Positions 16,930 through 26,697 of a stretch of DNA of 64,000 nucleotides are shown here, piece after piece. The position numbers and the translations under genes were made by a program. Within the stretch, counting starts at the first letter, position 1. Every line of letters begins with the position of its first letter. The notes below the pieces were generated by a model that worked only from the letters and a program-made list of their open reading frames with translations, did no database searches and had not been told where the DNA came from. The stretch lies in assembly GCF_001642835.1 (NCBI RefSeq), contig NZ_LXEI01000014.1, positions 62,001 through 126,000 on the forward strand, in the 5' to 3' direction. Source of the stretch: Pseudotamlana agarivorans. Its GTDB lineage: Bacteria > Bacteroidota > Bacteroidia > Flavobacteriales > Flavobacteriaceae.

Positions 16930-18690
16930 CTAAATTATCAATCGCACCCCTCCTAATTCTTCCACTTTATAAGGGAAACGGTCTCCAGGAGAGCCAATAA
17001 ACATAAAGTTGATTGGAATTCCCCATTCTTTAGACAGTCGGTTGATGAGTTGTGGTCCAAATTTATCGTCAATTTCTACGAAATCGATACTAATAGCAGG
17101 GTATTCCCGATCTACCACCCGAATATCATTTCTAAATTGGTCGTTTATTTCATTGCCATGTCCTGTAACGGTAACCACTTTTATCTTTTTAGTATGTTCG
17201 TTTTTCTGAATATAAAGTAATACTTTGTTTAAAGTAGCAACGTCATCGTTTTTAGTGAAATACACAAATTCCTGGGAGTTAATCGTGTGTATTAAGGATA
17301 GAATTTTTTTATCAGATTTAAAGACAAAATTTCTAAAAGGATCGAATATCGAATGGATAAGTTTGAGTACGAATTTCAGTAATACGGTTCTATTTAGCAT
17401 AATCACGATAAACAAGATCGAAGGCACAAAATACTCAAGGAATACCGATAAATTGCTAGGGACACCCTCTGCAGGCTTCATAATAATATTACCTATTAAA
17501 GCGACGATTACAGCAATAATGGCAAATATAATAGCGCCCCAACTGGCTTTTTCTGGGCGTGGTAAACGGTTTCTTTTAACTTTTAGTAGAATGTTTCCAA
17601 TGCCAAATAGCGCCATCACCGATAAAAATGAAATCGTATAAACCCCTGCAAGAAGCTTAACGTTGCCATTTGTAATTAATAATACCGAAACGGTTAAAAG
17701 TAAAAAGACTAAAATGATACGGTACGAACTTCCTTTTTTGTTTTTCTTTAAAAAAAACTGAGGTAAAATTCTATCTAAAGCCATACGTTCCAATAAACCG
17801 GAAACACCAACAAAACTGGTTAATACGGCACCACTTAATACTAAAAAAGCATCTACGCCAATTACTATGGCTAACCAATCGCCACCTACATACGATGCCA
17901 TTTCTATTAAAAGGGTGTTTTGGTAGGCATCACTTTGTAATACAGGTAAAGTGAATAAGGCCAAAGCAAAAATTGCTGTTAGCGGATTGATAACACTTAC
18001 TACAATCCACATATTTTTAAGGGTTTTAGGGAATACCCCTTTTTTCTGTTCTTCAACAAAATTTGCCGAACTTTCAAAACCAGAAACTCCTAACATAGAA
18101 GCTGCAAAACCAAGAAAAATGGCATTGGTGATGCTACCCCCTGTCGTTGGTAAATGCCAGTTTTCAAAAAACAATCCGAAACCATTCTTTACAAGGAAAA
18201 ACACTATAAACCCGCTTAATAAAATAAAAGAACCTAGGTGAAAAAGAAAAATACCTATGGCTACTTTAGCCGATTCTGAAACCCCTCCTATAGTTAATAG
18301 AGCAAAAATACTAAGTAGAACAATAGTGGCTAAAATGATTGGAATGGCTGGAATAAGATGATGTAAATAATGTATCGCTTCATTAGCAGAAATTACAGCT
18401 GTAGCCATATAAGAGAGTAAAGTTAAAGTAGCCGCAAAGGAGGCTACAGATTTACTTGTTGTATTCAATAAAGCGTTATAAGCACCACCATTAAGAGGTA
18501 AAGCACCAACTACTTCGCCATAAATTTTTCTGAATAGAAACAAAACCAGTGAAACAATTAATAAAGTGATCCAGGCATACTGTCCTGCAAAAGCAATAGC
18601 TAAGGCTGAAACATATAATACAGAAGAACTGATATCATTACCACAAATGGCAGTGGAAGCTAATTCAGAAAGTTTATTGTGTTTTTTCAT
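16930..18690 (-). CDS. APC family amino-acid/polyamine permease
   Basis: A 586-residue inner-membrane protein with about 12 hydrophobic helices up to residue ~440. A ~140-residue cytoplasmic C-terminal domain (about 445-586, KFVLKLIHSIFDPFRN onwards) follows. The family signature in the first helices (STAICGNDISSSVLYVSALA, then LPLNGGAYNALL) is that of the amino acid-polyamine-organocation superfamily. It also has GFESSANFVEEQKKGVFPKTLKN. The C-terminal domain with its KKIKVVTVTGHGNE block resembles a regulatory nucleotide-binding fold and is larger than in simple permeases. The substrate is unknown. It is monocistronic, reading toward the island. Confidence 0.88.
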   Translation of the reverse strand: MKKHNKLSELASTAICGNDISSSVLYVSALAIAFAGQYAWITLLIVSLVLFLFRKIYGEVVGALPLNGGAYNALLNTTSKSVASFAATLTLLSYMATAVISANEAIHYLHHLIPAIPIILATIVLLSIFALLTIGGVSESAKVAIGIFLFHLGSFILLSGFIVFFLVKNGFGLFFENWHLPTTGGSITNAIFLGFAASMLGVSGFESSANFVEEQKKGVFPKTLKNMWIVVSVINPLTAIFALALFTLPVLQSDAYQNTLLIEMASYVGGDWLAIVIGVDAFLVLSGAVLTSFVGVSGLLERMALDRILPQFFLKKNKKGSSYRIILVFLLLTVSVLLITNGNVKLLAGVYTISFLSVMALFGIGNILLKVKRNRLPRPEKASWGAIIFAIIAVIVALIGNIIMKPAEGVPSNLSVFLEYFVPSILFIVIMLNRTVLLKFVLKLIHSIFDPFRNFVFKSDKKILSLIHTINSQEFVYFTKNDDVATLNKVLLYIQKNEHTKKIKVVTVTGHGNEINDQFRNDIRVVDREYPAISIDFVEIDDKFGPQLINRLSKEWGIPINFMFIGSPGDRFPYKVEELGGVRLII

Positions 18691-18913
18691 TTATTATGAG
18701 GGTTAGTTATTGTGGTTAGCTAAAGGTTTTTCATAATACAAGTAAGTTTAATGGTATCGTGGTTTGGGATAAGCACCTAAGTGGTTAATATTCATAACTA
18801 ATATAGTAAAACTAAAAAGAAGATAATGGTTTTGGCTATAAGCTATAGGTTTTATGTATTATACCTACCGCTTAAAGCCTATAACATAAAGCTTACTGCC
18901 TACTGCCTTCATT

Positions 18914-19816
18914 TTACAACGGATCCGCATTAAAAGTATCACCTTGAGAAAGATCACCGGTATCAAACCCTTTTTTAAACCAACGCATACGCTGCGCCGA
19001 GGTACCGTGGGTAAAAGAGTCGGGAACCACACGTCCTGATGCATTTTTCTGTAAACGATCGTCGCCAATGGCATTTGCTGCATTTAAGGCTTCTTCCAAA
19101 TCACCTACTTCCATCATTTTTGTCATTTCTTGTGAGTGGTGTGCCCAAACCCCAGCTAGGAAATCAGCTTGAAGCTCTAATCTAACCGAGTATTTGTTGT
19201 ATTCGGTCTGACTTATTGTTCCGCGTAAGCGATCTACTTTTTCGGTAATTCCCATAATTTTTTGAATGTGGTGTCCTACCTCGTGGGCAATAACATAAGC
19301 CTGCGCAAAATCACCCGGCGCGTTAAGCTGACGTTCCATATCACTAAAAAAGCTTAAATCGAGATAGAGTTTTTCATCTCCAGGGCAGTAAAAAGGTCCC
19401 GTAGCACTAGAGGCCGATCCGCAGGCAGAAGACACAGCTCCAGTAAAAAGCACAAGCGTAGGATTGCGGTAATTTTCTAACTGGGCATTCCAAACATCTT
19501 CGGTATTGGCTAAAATCGTAGCACTAAATGCGGCTAATTCGTTTTCCTTTTCGGTGCCTTGGTATGGAGCCGAATTTTCAGTTTGAATAGGAGCTCCGGT
19601 GAAAAACTGACTGATAATATTTAATGGATTGTTTCCTGTTAGAAAGGACCCAATTAGAAAGATACCAACAATAATTAAACCTGTTTTAGAAAATAAGAGT
19701 CTAATTAAAGGCCCTAAAATCATGGGATTAAATCCGCCAATTCCGCGACTAGAACCGCCGCCTTGGCCTCTGCGATCTTCAACATTAGAGCTTTGTCTTC
19801 TACCTTTCCATTTCAT
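18914..19816 (-). CDS. Neutral zinc metallopeptidase (YpfJ/KPN_02809 family)
   Basis: A 300-residue membrane-anchored protein. The cytoplasmic N-terminus is basic and Gly/Arg/Ser-rich (NVEDRRGQGGGSSRG), followed by one membrane helix (about 45-60) and a soluble domain. The zinc motif HEVGH is at residues 178-182, with the family block LELQADFLAGVWAHH about 40 residues later supplying the third ligand (Glu). The family is predicted to be peptidases; substrates are not established. Length and order of motifs are normal. It is monocistronic. Confidence 0.93.
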   Translation of the reverse strand: MKWKGRRQSSNVEDRRGQGGGSSRGIGGFNPMILGPLIRLLFSKTGLIIVGIFLIGSFLTGNNPLNIISQFFTGAPIQTENSAPYQGTEKENELAAFSATILANTEDVWNAQLENYRNPTLVLFTGAVSSACGSASSATGPFYCPGDEKLYLDLSFFSDMERQLNAPGDFAQAYVIAHEVGHHIQKIMGITEKVDRLRGTISQTEYNKYSVRLELQADFLAGVWAHHSQEMTKMMEVGDLEEALNAANAIGDDRLQKNASGRVVPDSFTHGTSAQRMRWFKKGFDTGDLSQGDTFNADPL

Positions 19817-20137
19817 AACTGTATTTTTATAAGTAAAAATTAACGATTCAATTTACTCATAAATTTAGTAAATATACAGTATGTTTTACATCTTTTTTTT
19901 TGAGTGTGTATCGATGGTTTTTGCTAATAAGCTAACTGTGAGCAAGATTAAAAGGCATCATAAGGTGTCAACTATGACATTAGCCAATTAAAGAAGGTTA
20001 AAAGCTGAATGGAATTATTTCATCTGAATTTATGCATATTCAATGTGACGAAAGATTTAAGAGTAACGGATGAATGCGCCTTAAAAAGACTAAATATTTC
20101 TAAAATGCAAAATCAAGAAACTCATAAACCTAATTAA
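19817..20137. other. Intergenic region, no gene seen
   Basis: 321 nt between the zinc peptidase and the Sel1 protein, both on the minus strand. It must hold the zinc peptidase promoter, but I see no clear TAnnTTTG box, no terminator and no supported open frame. Confidence 0.5.
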
Positions 20138-20911
20138 CTATCCTGAAATATTTAAATAGTTATCAAGAGGCCCTAAAATATTATTGGTATCACTCATTTC
20201 AGCTGAAAGTGCTTGAGCCTCGGAAACCATCTCTGGGGTTAAACCTTGAGTAGATGAAATATTTTTTCGTGCTTGATTTTGAGGTGAAGTATCCATGCTT
20301 GATGACATGAGTAAAAGAGCAATGCCTGCAATTTTATTCACTTTAACACCCTGCCCACGAATATACAACATGCCTAAGTTACCAACAGCTAAGCCGTCAC
20401 CTTGCTCGGATGCTTTTCTATACCATTCGTTGGCTTTACTAAAATCTACTGCGGTGCCTATACCATTTTCATAACATACACCAAGATTAAATTGTGCCGC
20501 CGAGTTTCCTTGCTCGGCAGATTTTTTATACCAGTTGACCGCTTGTTCGGCATTTTTGTCAATGCCCAGTCCCTGCTCGTACATGAGGCCGATGTTATAT
20601 TGTGCAAACACATGACCTTCGTTTGCTGCTTCTAAAAACTCTTTATAAGCTAGTGGCATATTATTAGCATTAGCGGCTTCTAGACCTGCTTCAAAATGCG
20701 CGACAGCTTTATCGGAACTTACAGGAGTTTCTTCGGCAACACTAGAATGAGGTGTATTTGTTGTAGCTGGAGCAGATGAAGTTTCTTGTGTAGTATTAGC
20801 ATCTTTAATTTTGTCTACAGGCGATTGGTCTTTACATGCCGTTATGCCTAGAAGTGCCGCAGAAAGCAAAAAAGTTTTAAATGTGATTGGTGGGATATTC
20901 AATGGTTTCAT
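20138..20911 (-). CDS. Sel1-repeat lipoprotein
   Basis: A 257-residue lipoprotein: signal peptide with lipobox GITAC (Cys26). A Ser/Thr/Pro/Ala-rich linker follows (about 35-62), then at least four Sel1-like repeats (SLR). Each has the A-x-Y-N-L-G-x-x-Y-x-x-G-x-G core, for example AQYNIGLMYEQGLGIDKN, AQFNLGVCYENGIGTAVD and AVGNLGMLYIRGQGVKVN. SLR proteins act as protein-protein interaction scaffolds in the periplasm or at the outer membrane. Nothing in the neighbourhood points to a partner. Confidence 0.9.
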   Translation of the reverse strand: MKPLNIPPITFKTFLLSAALLGITACKDQSPVDKIKDANTTQETSSAPATTNTPHSSVAEETPVSSDKAVAHFEAGLEAANANNMPLAYKEFLEAANEGHVFAQYNIGLMYEQGLGIDKNAEQAVNWYKKSAEQGNSAAQFNLGVCYENGIGTAVDFSKANEWYRKASEQGDGLAVGNLGMLYIRGQGVKVNKIAGIALLLMSSSMDTSPQNQARKNISSTQGLTPEMVSEAQALSAEMSDTNNILGPLDNYLNISG

Positions 20912-21111
20912 TAATGATGCGTTTTAATAATGATTCTAATGATTGATGTTGGACTATTTTTATTATTGAGAACAAAATCAGTGTTAACTCATTAATCAAA
21001 AGTAATTATTTTAAAACTAATTAAAGCGGTTAGGATATGCTTGTTTTTGAAGTTGGTTGAGAAATCCACCTTGATTTTTACTCATACCATCGATTGGATA
21101 TTACGTATGTT

Positions 21112-21171
21112 TTCAAAAAAAAGCACTAGAATATAAAATGGTTATTCAAACACATTCTACATTCTAGTGCT
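21112..21171 (-). terminator. Terminator after the M3 peptidase gene
   Basis: AGCACTAGAAT/ATTCTAGTGCT (21122-21132 and 21161-21171) forms an 11-bp stem with a 28-nt loop. On the minus strand it is followed by eight T residues. The rest of the 310-nt gap (20912-21221) holds no gene that I can see. Confidence 0.8.
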
Positions 21172-21221
21172 ATAAATTTTCAATGGAAATCTTTGAAAAT
21201 AAAGCTAAAACAACCTTAAGG

Positions 21222-23366
21222 TTATTCGGTTACAGGAAATCCGCGATCTCTCATTAAAGCTTCAATTTTAGCATCACGGCCTCTAAATTGTCTGTAAGCT
21301 TCAGCCGGATCAACAGCATTTCTTGGAGCGAATAAGTACTTCACTAGTTTTTCAGCTAAAGCTTTATCGTAAAAGCCACCTTCCGATTCTTTAAACGCTT
21401 CCGAGGCATCGCTAGTTAAAACATCAGCCCACATATAACCGTAATATGCCGTAGCATAACCTTCGCCTGAAAACACATGACTAAATTGTGGCGTTCTGTG
21501 GCGCATAGGTAGTTCTTTAGGCATGTTTAAAGCATCTAAAGTTTCACTTTCAAATTTATCTACATCTAAATTTGAAGGATCTGCTAAATGAATTTTCATA
21601 TCGATTAAGGCAGAAGCCAAATACTCGGTGGTACTAAATCCTTGATTAAAGGTTGACGCTTTCTTTATTTTTTCAACTAAACTAGCTGGAATAGGTTCCC
21701 CTGTTTTATAATGAACTAAGTAATTATTAATCACTTTATCGGTAGACAACCAACGTTCTAATAATTGCGATTGAAACTCGGTATAATCTCTAACACCGCC
21801 GTTTAAAGTTGGATACTTTACATCGGCAGAGAAGAAGTGTAAGGCATGTCCGAATTCATGAAAAAACGTGGTTGCATCATCCCAAGAAACCAAAACAGCT
21901 TCTCCAGGTGCTGGTTTAACAAAGTTTGAATTATTGGAAGCCAATACGTTGGTGTCGCCTTCAAAAGAAGATGAACTTCTATAAGTGGTTGCCCAAGCTC
22001 CTGAGCGTTTTCCTTGTCTGGCGTATGGATCCAAATACCAGAGTCCGATATTTTTTCCAGAATCCTTATCGGTAACTTCCCAAACTTTTACATCTTCTTG
22101 AAAAACAGGAACCGTACCTGCTTCGATAGGTGTGAAATTATAGTTGAATAATTCGCCAGCAACAAAAAACATGGCTTCTCTTAATTTATCCAATTGTAAG
22201 TACTGCTTAACTTCATCGCTATCTAAATCGTATTTCTTTTGACGCACTTTTTCGGCATAATATCTATAATCCCAAGGTTCTATAGTGATTTTGTCTCCAA
22301 GTTCGTTGGCAACCGTTTGCATGTCTTCAACCTCCTCATGCACTCTCGCAATGGCAGCTGGCCAAACAGCCATCATTAAATTCATTGCGTTTTCTGGTGT
22401 TTTGGCCATACGATCTTGTAAACGCCATTCGGCATAATTTTCGTAGCCCATTAAGCCCACGCGCTCTTTACGAAGTTGTAAAATTTTGGTGATAATCGCG
22501 TTGTTATCGTATTGATCACCATTGTCGCCACGCGAGTAATAGTTTTCCCAAACTTGTTTACGTAGCTCACGATTTGTAGAGTAAGTAAGGAATGGATCTA
22601 TAGAGGAGCGGGTATTGGTAATGGCGTACTTGCCGTCTTCACCCTTATCGGAAGCTATTTTTGCGGCCGATTTTATAAATCCGTCCGATAAACCACCTAG
22701 TTGGTCTTCGTTTAAATAGGTGATGTAGTTTTCTTCGTCGTGTAAAACGTTGTTTGCAAAATCGGTGTAAAGTGAAGAGAGTTCCTTATTAATTTCAGCA
22801 AATCGTTTTTTCTTTTCGGCATCGAGATTAGCACCATTCATTTCGAAACCTTTATAGGTTAAATCGACCACACGTTGTGCTTGCGCTTCAAGAGGTGTTT
22901 TTTGTGAAGCTTCGTATACGGTTTTTATACGTTGAAAAAGTTTTTCGTTTTGTGAAATTTTAGATCTAAATTCTGAGAGTTTCGGTGCTAATTCAGCTTG
23001 AACATCACGAAATTCTGGCGTTGAAACATTAGATCCCATAACGCCATAATAAGCAAAAACACGATTTAGAGTTTTGCCAGCGCTTTCCATAGCTACGATC
23101 GTATTTTCGAAAGTAGGAGGTTCGGGGTTATTAGCAATGTTTTCAATCTCACTAAGATTCATAGCCATAGCTTCCTCAAGGGCAGGTTTTATGGCTTCAA
23201 CAGACATTTTGTCGAAGGCAGGAACACCTCCGTAGGGCCCTGTCCATTCTTGAATAAGCACGTTGTCACTCATAGCTGTTTCTGTTTTTTTAGAGCTGTC
23301 CTCTTTACAGCTCGCAAATAAAATAATGCTACAACATAAGGTAGCTTTTAGAGAATTAGATATCAT
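21222..23366 (-). CDS. M3 family metallopeptidase (peptidyl-dipeptidase Dcp-like lipoprotein)
   Basis: A 714-residue enzyme with a lipoprotein signal peptide (ILFASC, Cys20). The M3 zinc motif H503-E-F-G-H507 (FFHEFGHALH) is complete, with a downstream Glu (about 530) in YTEFQSQLLERW as third ligand. The Dcp-type C-terminal end (YGYMWADVLTSDASEAFKESEGGF, then NAVDPAEAYRQFRGRDAKIEALMRDRGF) fits peptidyl-dipeptidases, which remove dipeptides from peptide C-termini. The lipobox places it at the periplasmic face or on the surface. Monocistronic, with a terminator downstream. Confidence 0.94.
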   Translation of the reverse strand: MISNSLKATLCCSIILFASCKEDSSKKTETAMSDNVLIQEWTGPYGGVPAFDKMSVEAIKPALEEAMAMNLSEIENIANNPEPPTFENTIVAMESAGKTLNRVFAYYGVMGSNVSTPEFRDVQAELAPKLSEFRSKISQNEKLFQRIKTVYEASQKTPLEAQAQRVVDLTYKGFEMNGANLDAEKKKRFAEINKELSSLYTDFANNVLHDEENYITYLNEDQLGGLSDGFIKSAAKIASDKGEDGKYAITNTRSSIDPFLTYSTNRELRKQVWENYYSRGDNGDQYDNNAIITKILQLRKERVGLMGYENYAEWRLQDRMAKTPENAMNLMMAVWPAAIARVHEEVEDMQTVANELGDKITIEPWDYRYYAEKVRQKKYDLDSDEVKQYLQLDKLREAMFFVAGELFNYNFTPIEAGTVPVFQEDVKVWEVTDKDSGKNIGLWYLDPYARQGKRSGAWATTYRSSSSFEGDTNVLASNNSNFVKPAPGEAVLVSWDDATTFFHEFGHALHFFSADVKYPTLNGGVRDYTEFQSQLLERWLSTDKVINNYLVHYKTGEPIPASLVEKIKKASTFNQGFSTTEYLASALIDMKIHLADPSNLDVDKFESETLDALNMPKELPMRHRTPQFSHVFSGEGYATAYYGYMWADVLTSDASEAFKESEGGFYDKALAEKLVKYLFAPRNAVDPAEAYRQFRGRDAKIEALMRDRGFPVTE

Positions 23367-23731
23367 AGGTTGTGGATTTGATATGTAAATACAATTGGTT
23401 TTTTGATGATTTGCAAGGTACTCAAATTAATGACTACCCTTGGTTGTGGGACGAGGTGATAGCTTAATTTTATGAAAATTTTATGAAGTTTTTCTCCTTA
23501 TAACGAGTCTGTATTTTGGGGTAAAGTAAAGTGAGTTTGCTTAAATCTAAAGTTATGGAATTGATATAAATATTAATAAAATTGATTGTCAATTGATTTC
23601 ACAAGTACTAATTGGGGGTGATTTCTATTTTTTAGATTCTTTTTGGGAAGATTTTAAATTATTATTCCATAAATTAATAGGACAATTTTGACCATCATGA
23701 TTTGGAGATTGAAAGGTAAGTAATAAGACAC
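23367..23731. other. Intergenic region, no gene seen
   Basis: About 365 AT-rich nt between the terminator of the small T9SS gene and the start of the M3 peptidase gene. It should contain the M3 promoter, but no convincing -7 box, repeat or open frame is visible. Confidence 0.5.
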
Positions 23732-23767
23732 AAAAAAAACGGTTTAGCAGACACTAAACCGTTTTAA
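23732..23767 (-). terminator. Terminator after the small T9SS protein gene
   Basis: AAAACGGTTTAG/CTAAACCGTTTT is a perfect 12-bp stem with a 6-nt loop. On the minus strand a run of T residues follows. Confidence 0.93.
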
Positions 23768-23789
23768 TCCAATTGATGAATTTATGTTT

Positions 23790-24482
23790 TTACTTGGCAA
23801 ATTTTAATACACCACTTTTAGTAGCAAAAACATATATACTGCCACTTTTTAATGTATTCAGACTAATTTGATTAGAGATAATACCTTTAGAAATTAATTT
23901 TCCGGTTAAACTATAAATCGCATAGTCTCCACTTATTTTGCTATCAACTACTAAAGCATCACTACTAGCGTTGTAGTAAGCTGCTAGTTTGTCTTTGTTA
24001 AAGTTGTTGGTAGATAAAGTAGATTGATCAAAATGGATAGTTACTGCTTCATTTCCATTAGCAGAACCTCCATTTAATGTCAGCACTATAAATTCAGAAA
24101 CCGTTTGGCCACCACCAGTAAAAGTAAAATCAGAAGGCACAGTTACATTAAGAGTAACGGTACCCGATTGAACCGTACGACCAGCAAGGTTAATAAACGT
24201 ATTGGTTGAACTAGAAGTATCTCCAAAAGCGCCTACAAATGCATTTAATTCAGCAGTAGTATTCGCTGCATCAATAGATACGGCACTACCCGCCAAATCA
24301 GGTCCGCCTGTAAAACCAACTTCGAAATTGCCATCGATACCAGTTAATGCTATTTCCAATGAAATAGTTTGACCTTGATAGAATTCTGTTCCAATAGTAC
24401 CTAAATTGTTTAGGCTAATAGTTTGAGCAAATGTTACTGTGTTAATAACTAAAGCAACAAGTAATAAAGTAATTTTTTTCAT
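23790..24482 (-). CDS. Small secreted T9SS protein, function unknown
   Basis: A 230-residue protein with a Sec signal peptide (cleavage after TFAQ, residue 20). The Ser/Thr/Gly-rich beta domain (about 21-150) has no catalytic motif I recognise. The last ~70 residues form a type A T9SS sorting domain (GDYAIYSLTGKLISKG ... LKSGSIYVFATKSGVLKFAK). The mature domain, with phrases such as GIDGNFEVGFTGGPDL, resembles the N-terminal fibronectin/immunoglobulin-like modules of flavobacterial polysaccharide-degrading proteins. It would be secreted across the outer membrane. It is transcribed away from the 25013 gene and may share regulation with it. Confidence 0.75.
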   Translation of the reverse strand: MKKITLLLVALVINTVTFAQTISLNNLGTIGTEFYQGQTISLEIALTGIDGNFEVGFTGGPDLAGSAVSIDAANTTAELNAFVGAFGDTSSSTNTFINLAGRTVQSGTVTLNVTVPSDFTFTGGGQTVSEFIVLTLNGGSANGNEAVTIHFDQSTLSTNNFNKDKLAAYYNASSDALVVDSKISGDYAIYSLTGKLISKGIISNQISLNTLKSGSIYVFATKSGVLKFAK

Positions 24483-25012
24483 AAGAATTTAAGTTTAGAA
24501 TTATTAGTTCTTAAAACTACTGTTTAGTTCTTGTTTAGAAATAAGAAGGAACTAGACTTAAACTGCACAATATTGATTTTCATTACTTAATTAAAATTTT
24601 GATGTGACATTTATTAATTGGTTTTTGTTTCATATTTATAAAAACCAAATGTGTATTGGCTTAGTTTTAAATCAAACTTTCAAGCGCCTTTAATTTTGGT
24701 TTTTTATTCCCGGTCTAGCTCATGCATTGTTTTATTTAATGAATATGGTGTTTCTATAGTGATCGATAATTTTTACTAAAAAAAAGATGAAACTACCGTT
24801 ATTAAGGAGGTGTGAGTATTTAATTTTTCGATTTTTTATTGAAGATTTGATAAAACTGACAATGAGTTTGTGTCAAGTTTTTATCGCGTAATAAAATTTG
24901 CGTTTAGAAATAAAAATGCGCTGTACAGTTTTAGTCAAGTTTGTATTCATGCGAATAATAATGGTTAACTATAAATTTAGGACAGAGAATACTAACTAAA
25001 TTATTTACCATT
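24483..25012. other. Divergent intergenic region between two T9SS genes
   Basis: 530 nt holding both divergent promoters. A perfect inverted repeat TTGGTTTTT/AAAAACCAA lies at 24618-24626 and 24640-24648. With no T-run tail it could be an operator or simply AT-rich structure. No open frame is supported and no full TAnnTTTG box stands out. Confidence 0.45.
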
Positions 25013-26254
25013 ATGAAAAAAACATTACTACTATTATTACTTCCCTTAGGTGTATTGGGGCAAGTTAACCACCCCGTAACAAATGGGGATTTCGAAACAT
25101 CAACGGGAGGTGTTCCTGATAGCTGGACAGCGGGATTAGGAACTTTAACAGATGGCGATGCTTATGCTGGTGCTAATGGCGCCTTGCTAACGAGTTCTTC
25201 GGGGAGTCCGAATAACCATATTATAAACGATGAGACTTATAGTTTAACAGCTGGACTGCCAACTTATTTAACGGTATGGGTGAAGCCTACAGCTAATAAC
25301 GACAGATCTGCTTTAAGGTTGATGGAATCCGACGGGACTACCGACCTGATTGGAGGACAAGCTGTAGTGTGGAATAATGCAGAATATATAGATTCATGGA
25401 ATAAAATAATGATGATTCAGTATACGCCTGCATCAGACATTGATGTGAAAGTTCGTGTTGATAATCCTATAGCAAACGATATTATTAATTATGATGATGT
25501 TGAACTCGTTCAAAACCCATTAACAGTAAATGGCGATATGGAGATTCAGTTTTTGTCCAATAGTGCAACGACGTCTTATACACAGGTATATCAAAAGAAT
25601 CAAATCAATCCTGTTTCTCGAGTAACTACCAATTTTAGAAGTGGAAGACATGCTTTGATGTGTAATACCGTTGGAGCTACTGCAACATTTAATCAAGGTC
25701 CAGCCTTTCGACATGTAAGAGAGTCAGCAGCTATGGATTACCAAGGCTCAATATGGGTACAATTAGATGCGGCATCCCCTACGGCAGATTTTTTTGCTGA
25801 ATTATGGGTAGACAATGCTAAAGTAGCTACTGGCGCAATAACTACAATTGACTATGCTACAGAATCGGGATGGGTAGAAATAGAATCACCCACTTATACC
25901 TCTGATGATATAGGCGGAGGCAGTGTTTACTTGAGGTTAGTCTGTAAAAACAATGGTACAGATAGAGCGGTTTTTTATGTTGATGACTACACGCTTAATA
26001 AAGCACCGGCTAACAGTTTAACTACAGCTTCTAACGATTTTATTAAAAACAATTTTACAGTTTCTAAAACTGGCGTTAGCTTAAAATCTCTATCTGGAAA
26101 TGTACAAGTATTTGATTTGCTAGGAAGACGTTTAGCGTCAAAGCAAGTAAGAGCTCAAGAAACTTTGGATTTTAATTTTGAAGAAGGAACAATTTATATT
26201 GTGGAAGTTACTGCAAAAGAAGGAACAGCTTCGAGAAAAGTTGTTTTTAATTAA
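25013..26254 (+). CDS. Secreted two-module carbohydrate-binding-like T9SS protein
   Basis: A 413-residue protein. It has a signal peptide (MKKTLLLLLLPLGVLGQ) and two similar jelly-roll modules of the CBM4/9-like type. The first spans about 18-165 (VTNGDFETSTGGVPDSW ... DDVELVQN) and the second about 167-325 (LTVNGDMEIQF ... FYVDDYTLNK). A type A T9SS sorting domain (about 340-413) ends it. No catalytic residues or enzyme domain are seen, so it looks like a stand-alone binding protein displayed or released by T9SS. Position between another T9SS protein and the GH86 enzyme suggests an algal glycan ligand; that is inference. Confidence 0.75.
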   Translation: MKKTLLLLLLPLGVLGQVNHPVTNGDFETSTGGVPDSWTAGLGTLTDGDAYAGANGALLTSSSGSPNNHIINDETYSLTAGLPTYLTVWVKPTANNDRSALRLMESDGTTDLIGGQAVVWNNAEYIDSWNKIMMIQYTPASDIDVKVRVDNPIANDIINYDDVELVQNPLTVNGDMEIQFLSNSATTSYTQVYQKNQINPVSRVTTNFRSGRHALMCNTVGATATFNQGPAFRHVRESAAMDYQGSIWVQLDAASPTADFFAELWVDNAKVATGAITTIDYATESGWVEIESPTYTSDDIGGGSVYLRLVCKNNGTDRAVFYVDDYTLNKAPANSLTTASNDFIKNNFTVSKTGVSLKSLSGNVQVFDLLGRRLASKQVRAQETLDFNFEEGTIYIVEVTAKEGTASRKVVFN

Positions 26255-26276
26255 CAGATATAAAAATCAAAAATTA

Positions 26277-26312
26277 AAGGCTGTATAATAATTTTATGCA
26301 GCCTTATTTTTT
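26277..26312 (+). terminator. Terminator after the two-module T9SS gene
   Basis: AAGGCTGTATAA pairs with TATGCAGCCTT with a G-U/mismatch interruption, and ATTTTTT follows. It is 22 nt after the stop codon of the 25013 gene. Confidence 0.8.
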
Positions 26313-26512
26313 GGAATTAATCATAAGGCTACTAGACGATTTTAGTCTTTACGAGATAACAACCATAGAAACTATTAAAGTTGTATTTACTTTATAGAAA
26401 TTTTAAAAAATAGTCTGCAGTTTTATTTTAGATCATCATAAGTTACCGCATGATATAAAGTAACTTTAAAAGAAAGTGGTTCAACTATTAATAGTATGAA
26501 TATTTATAAATA

Positions 26513-26647
26513 AAGAGGCTGCCTATAAAGTTGTAATTACGTCAATCTGAATTTATTTCAGATTCTCATTATCATTGAATTTCAATGTGATGAGATTCTG
26601 TGTCGAGCACAGAATGACGACTGTTTTAACTTTTCAGACAGCCTCTT
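26513..26647. repeat. Nested 135-bp imperfect palindrome (repetitive extragenic element)
   Basis: Outer arms AAGAGGCTGCCT (26513-26524) and AGACAGCCTCTT (26636-26647) pair with one G-T mismatch. Inside, CGTCAATCTG pairs with CAGAATGACG, and a central CATTGAATTTCAATG is almost self-complementary. The nested form and the wording are those of dispersed palindromic elements I recall in flavobacterial genomes. The surrounding 443-nt gap (26255-26697) has no gene that I can see. Confidence 0.65.
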
Positions 26648-26668
26648 GTTTTGAAATAATTATAAATG

Positions 26669-26688
26669 GACACCCATCTTTTGGGTGT
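26669..26688 (-). terminator. Hairpin after the GH86 gene
   Basis: ACACCCA/TGGGTGT is a 7-bp stem with a 6-nt loop just beyond the GH86 stop codon on the minus strand. The downstream T-run is weak, so its activity as a terminator is uncertain. Confidence 0.5.
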
Positions 26689-26697
26689 TCAAGTTCA

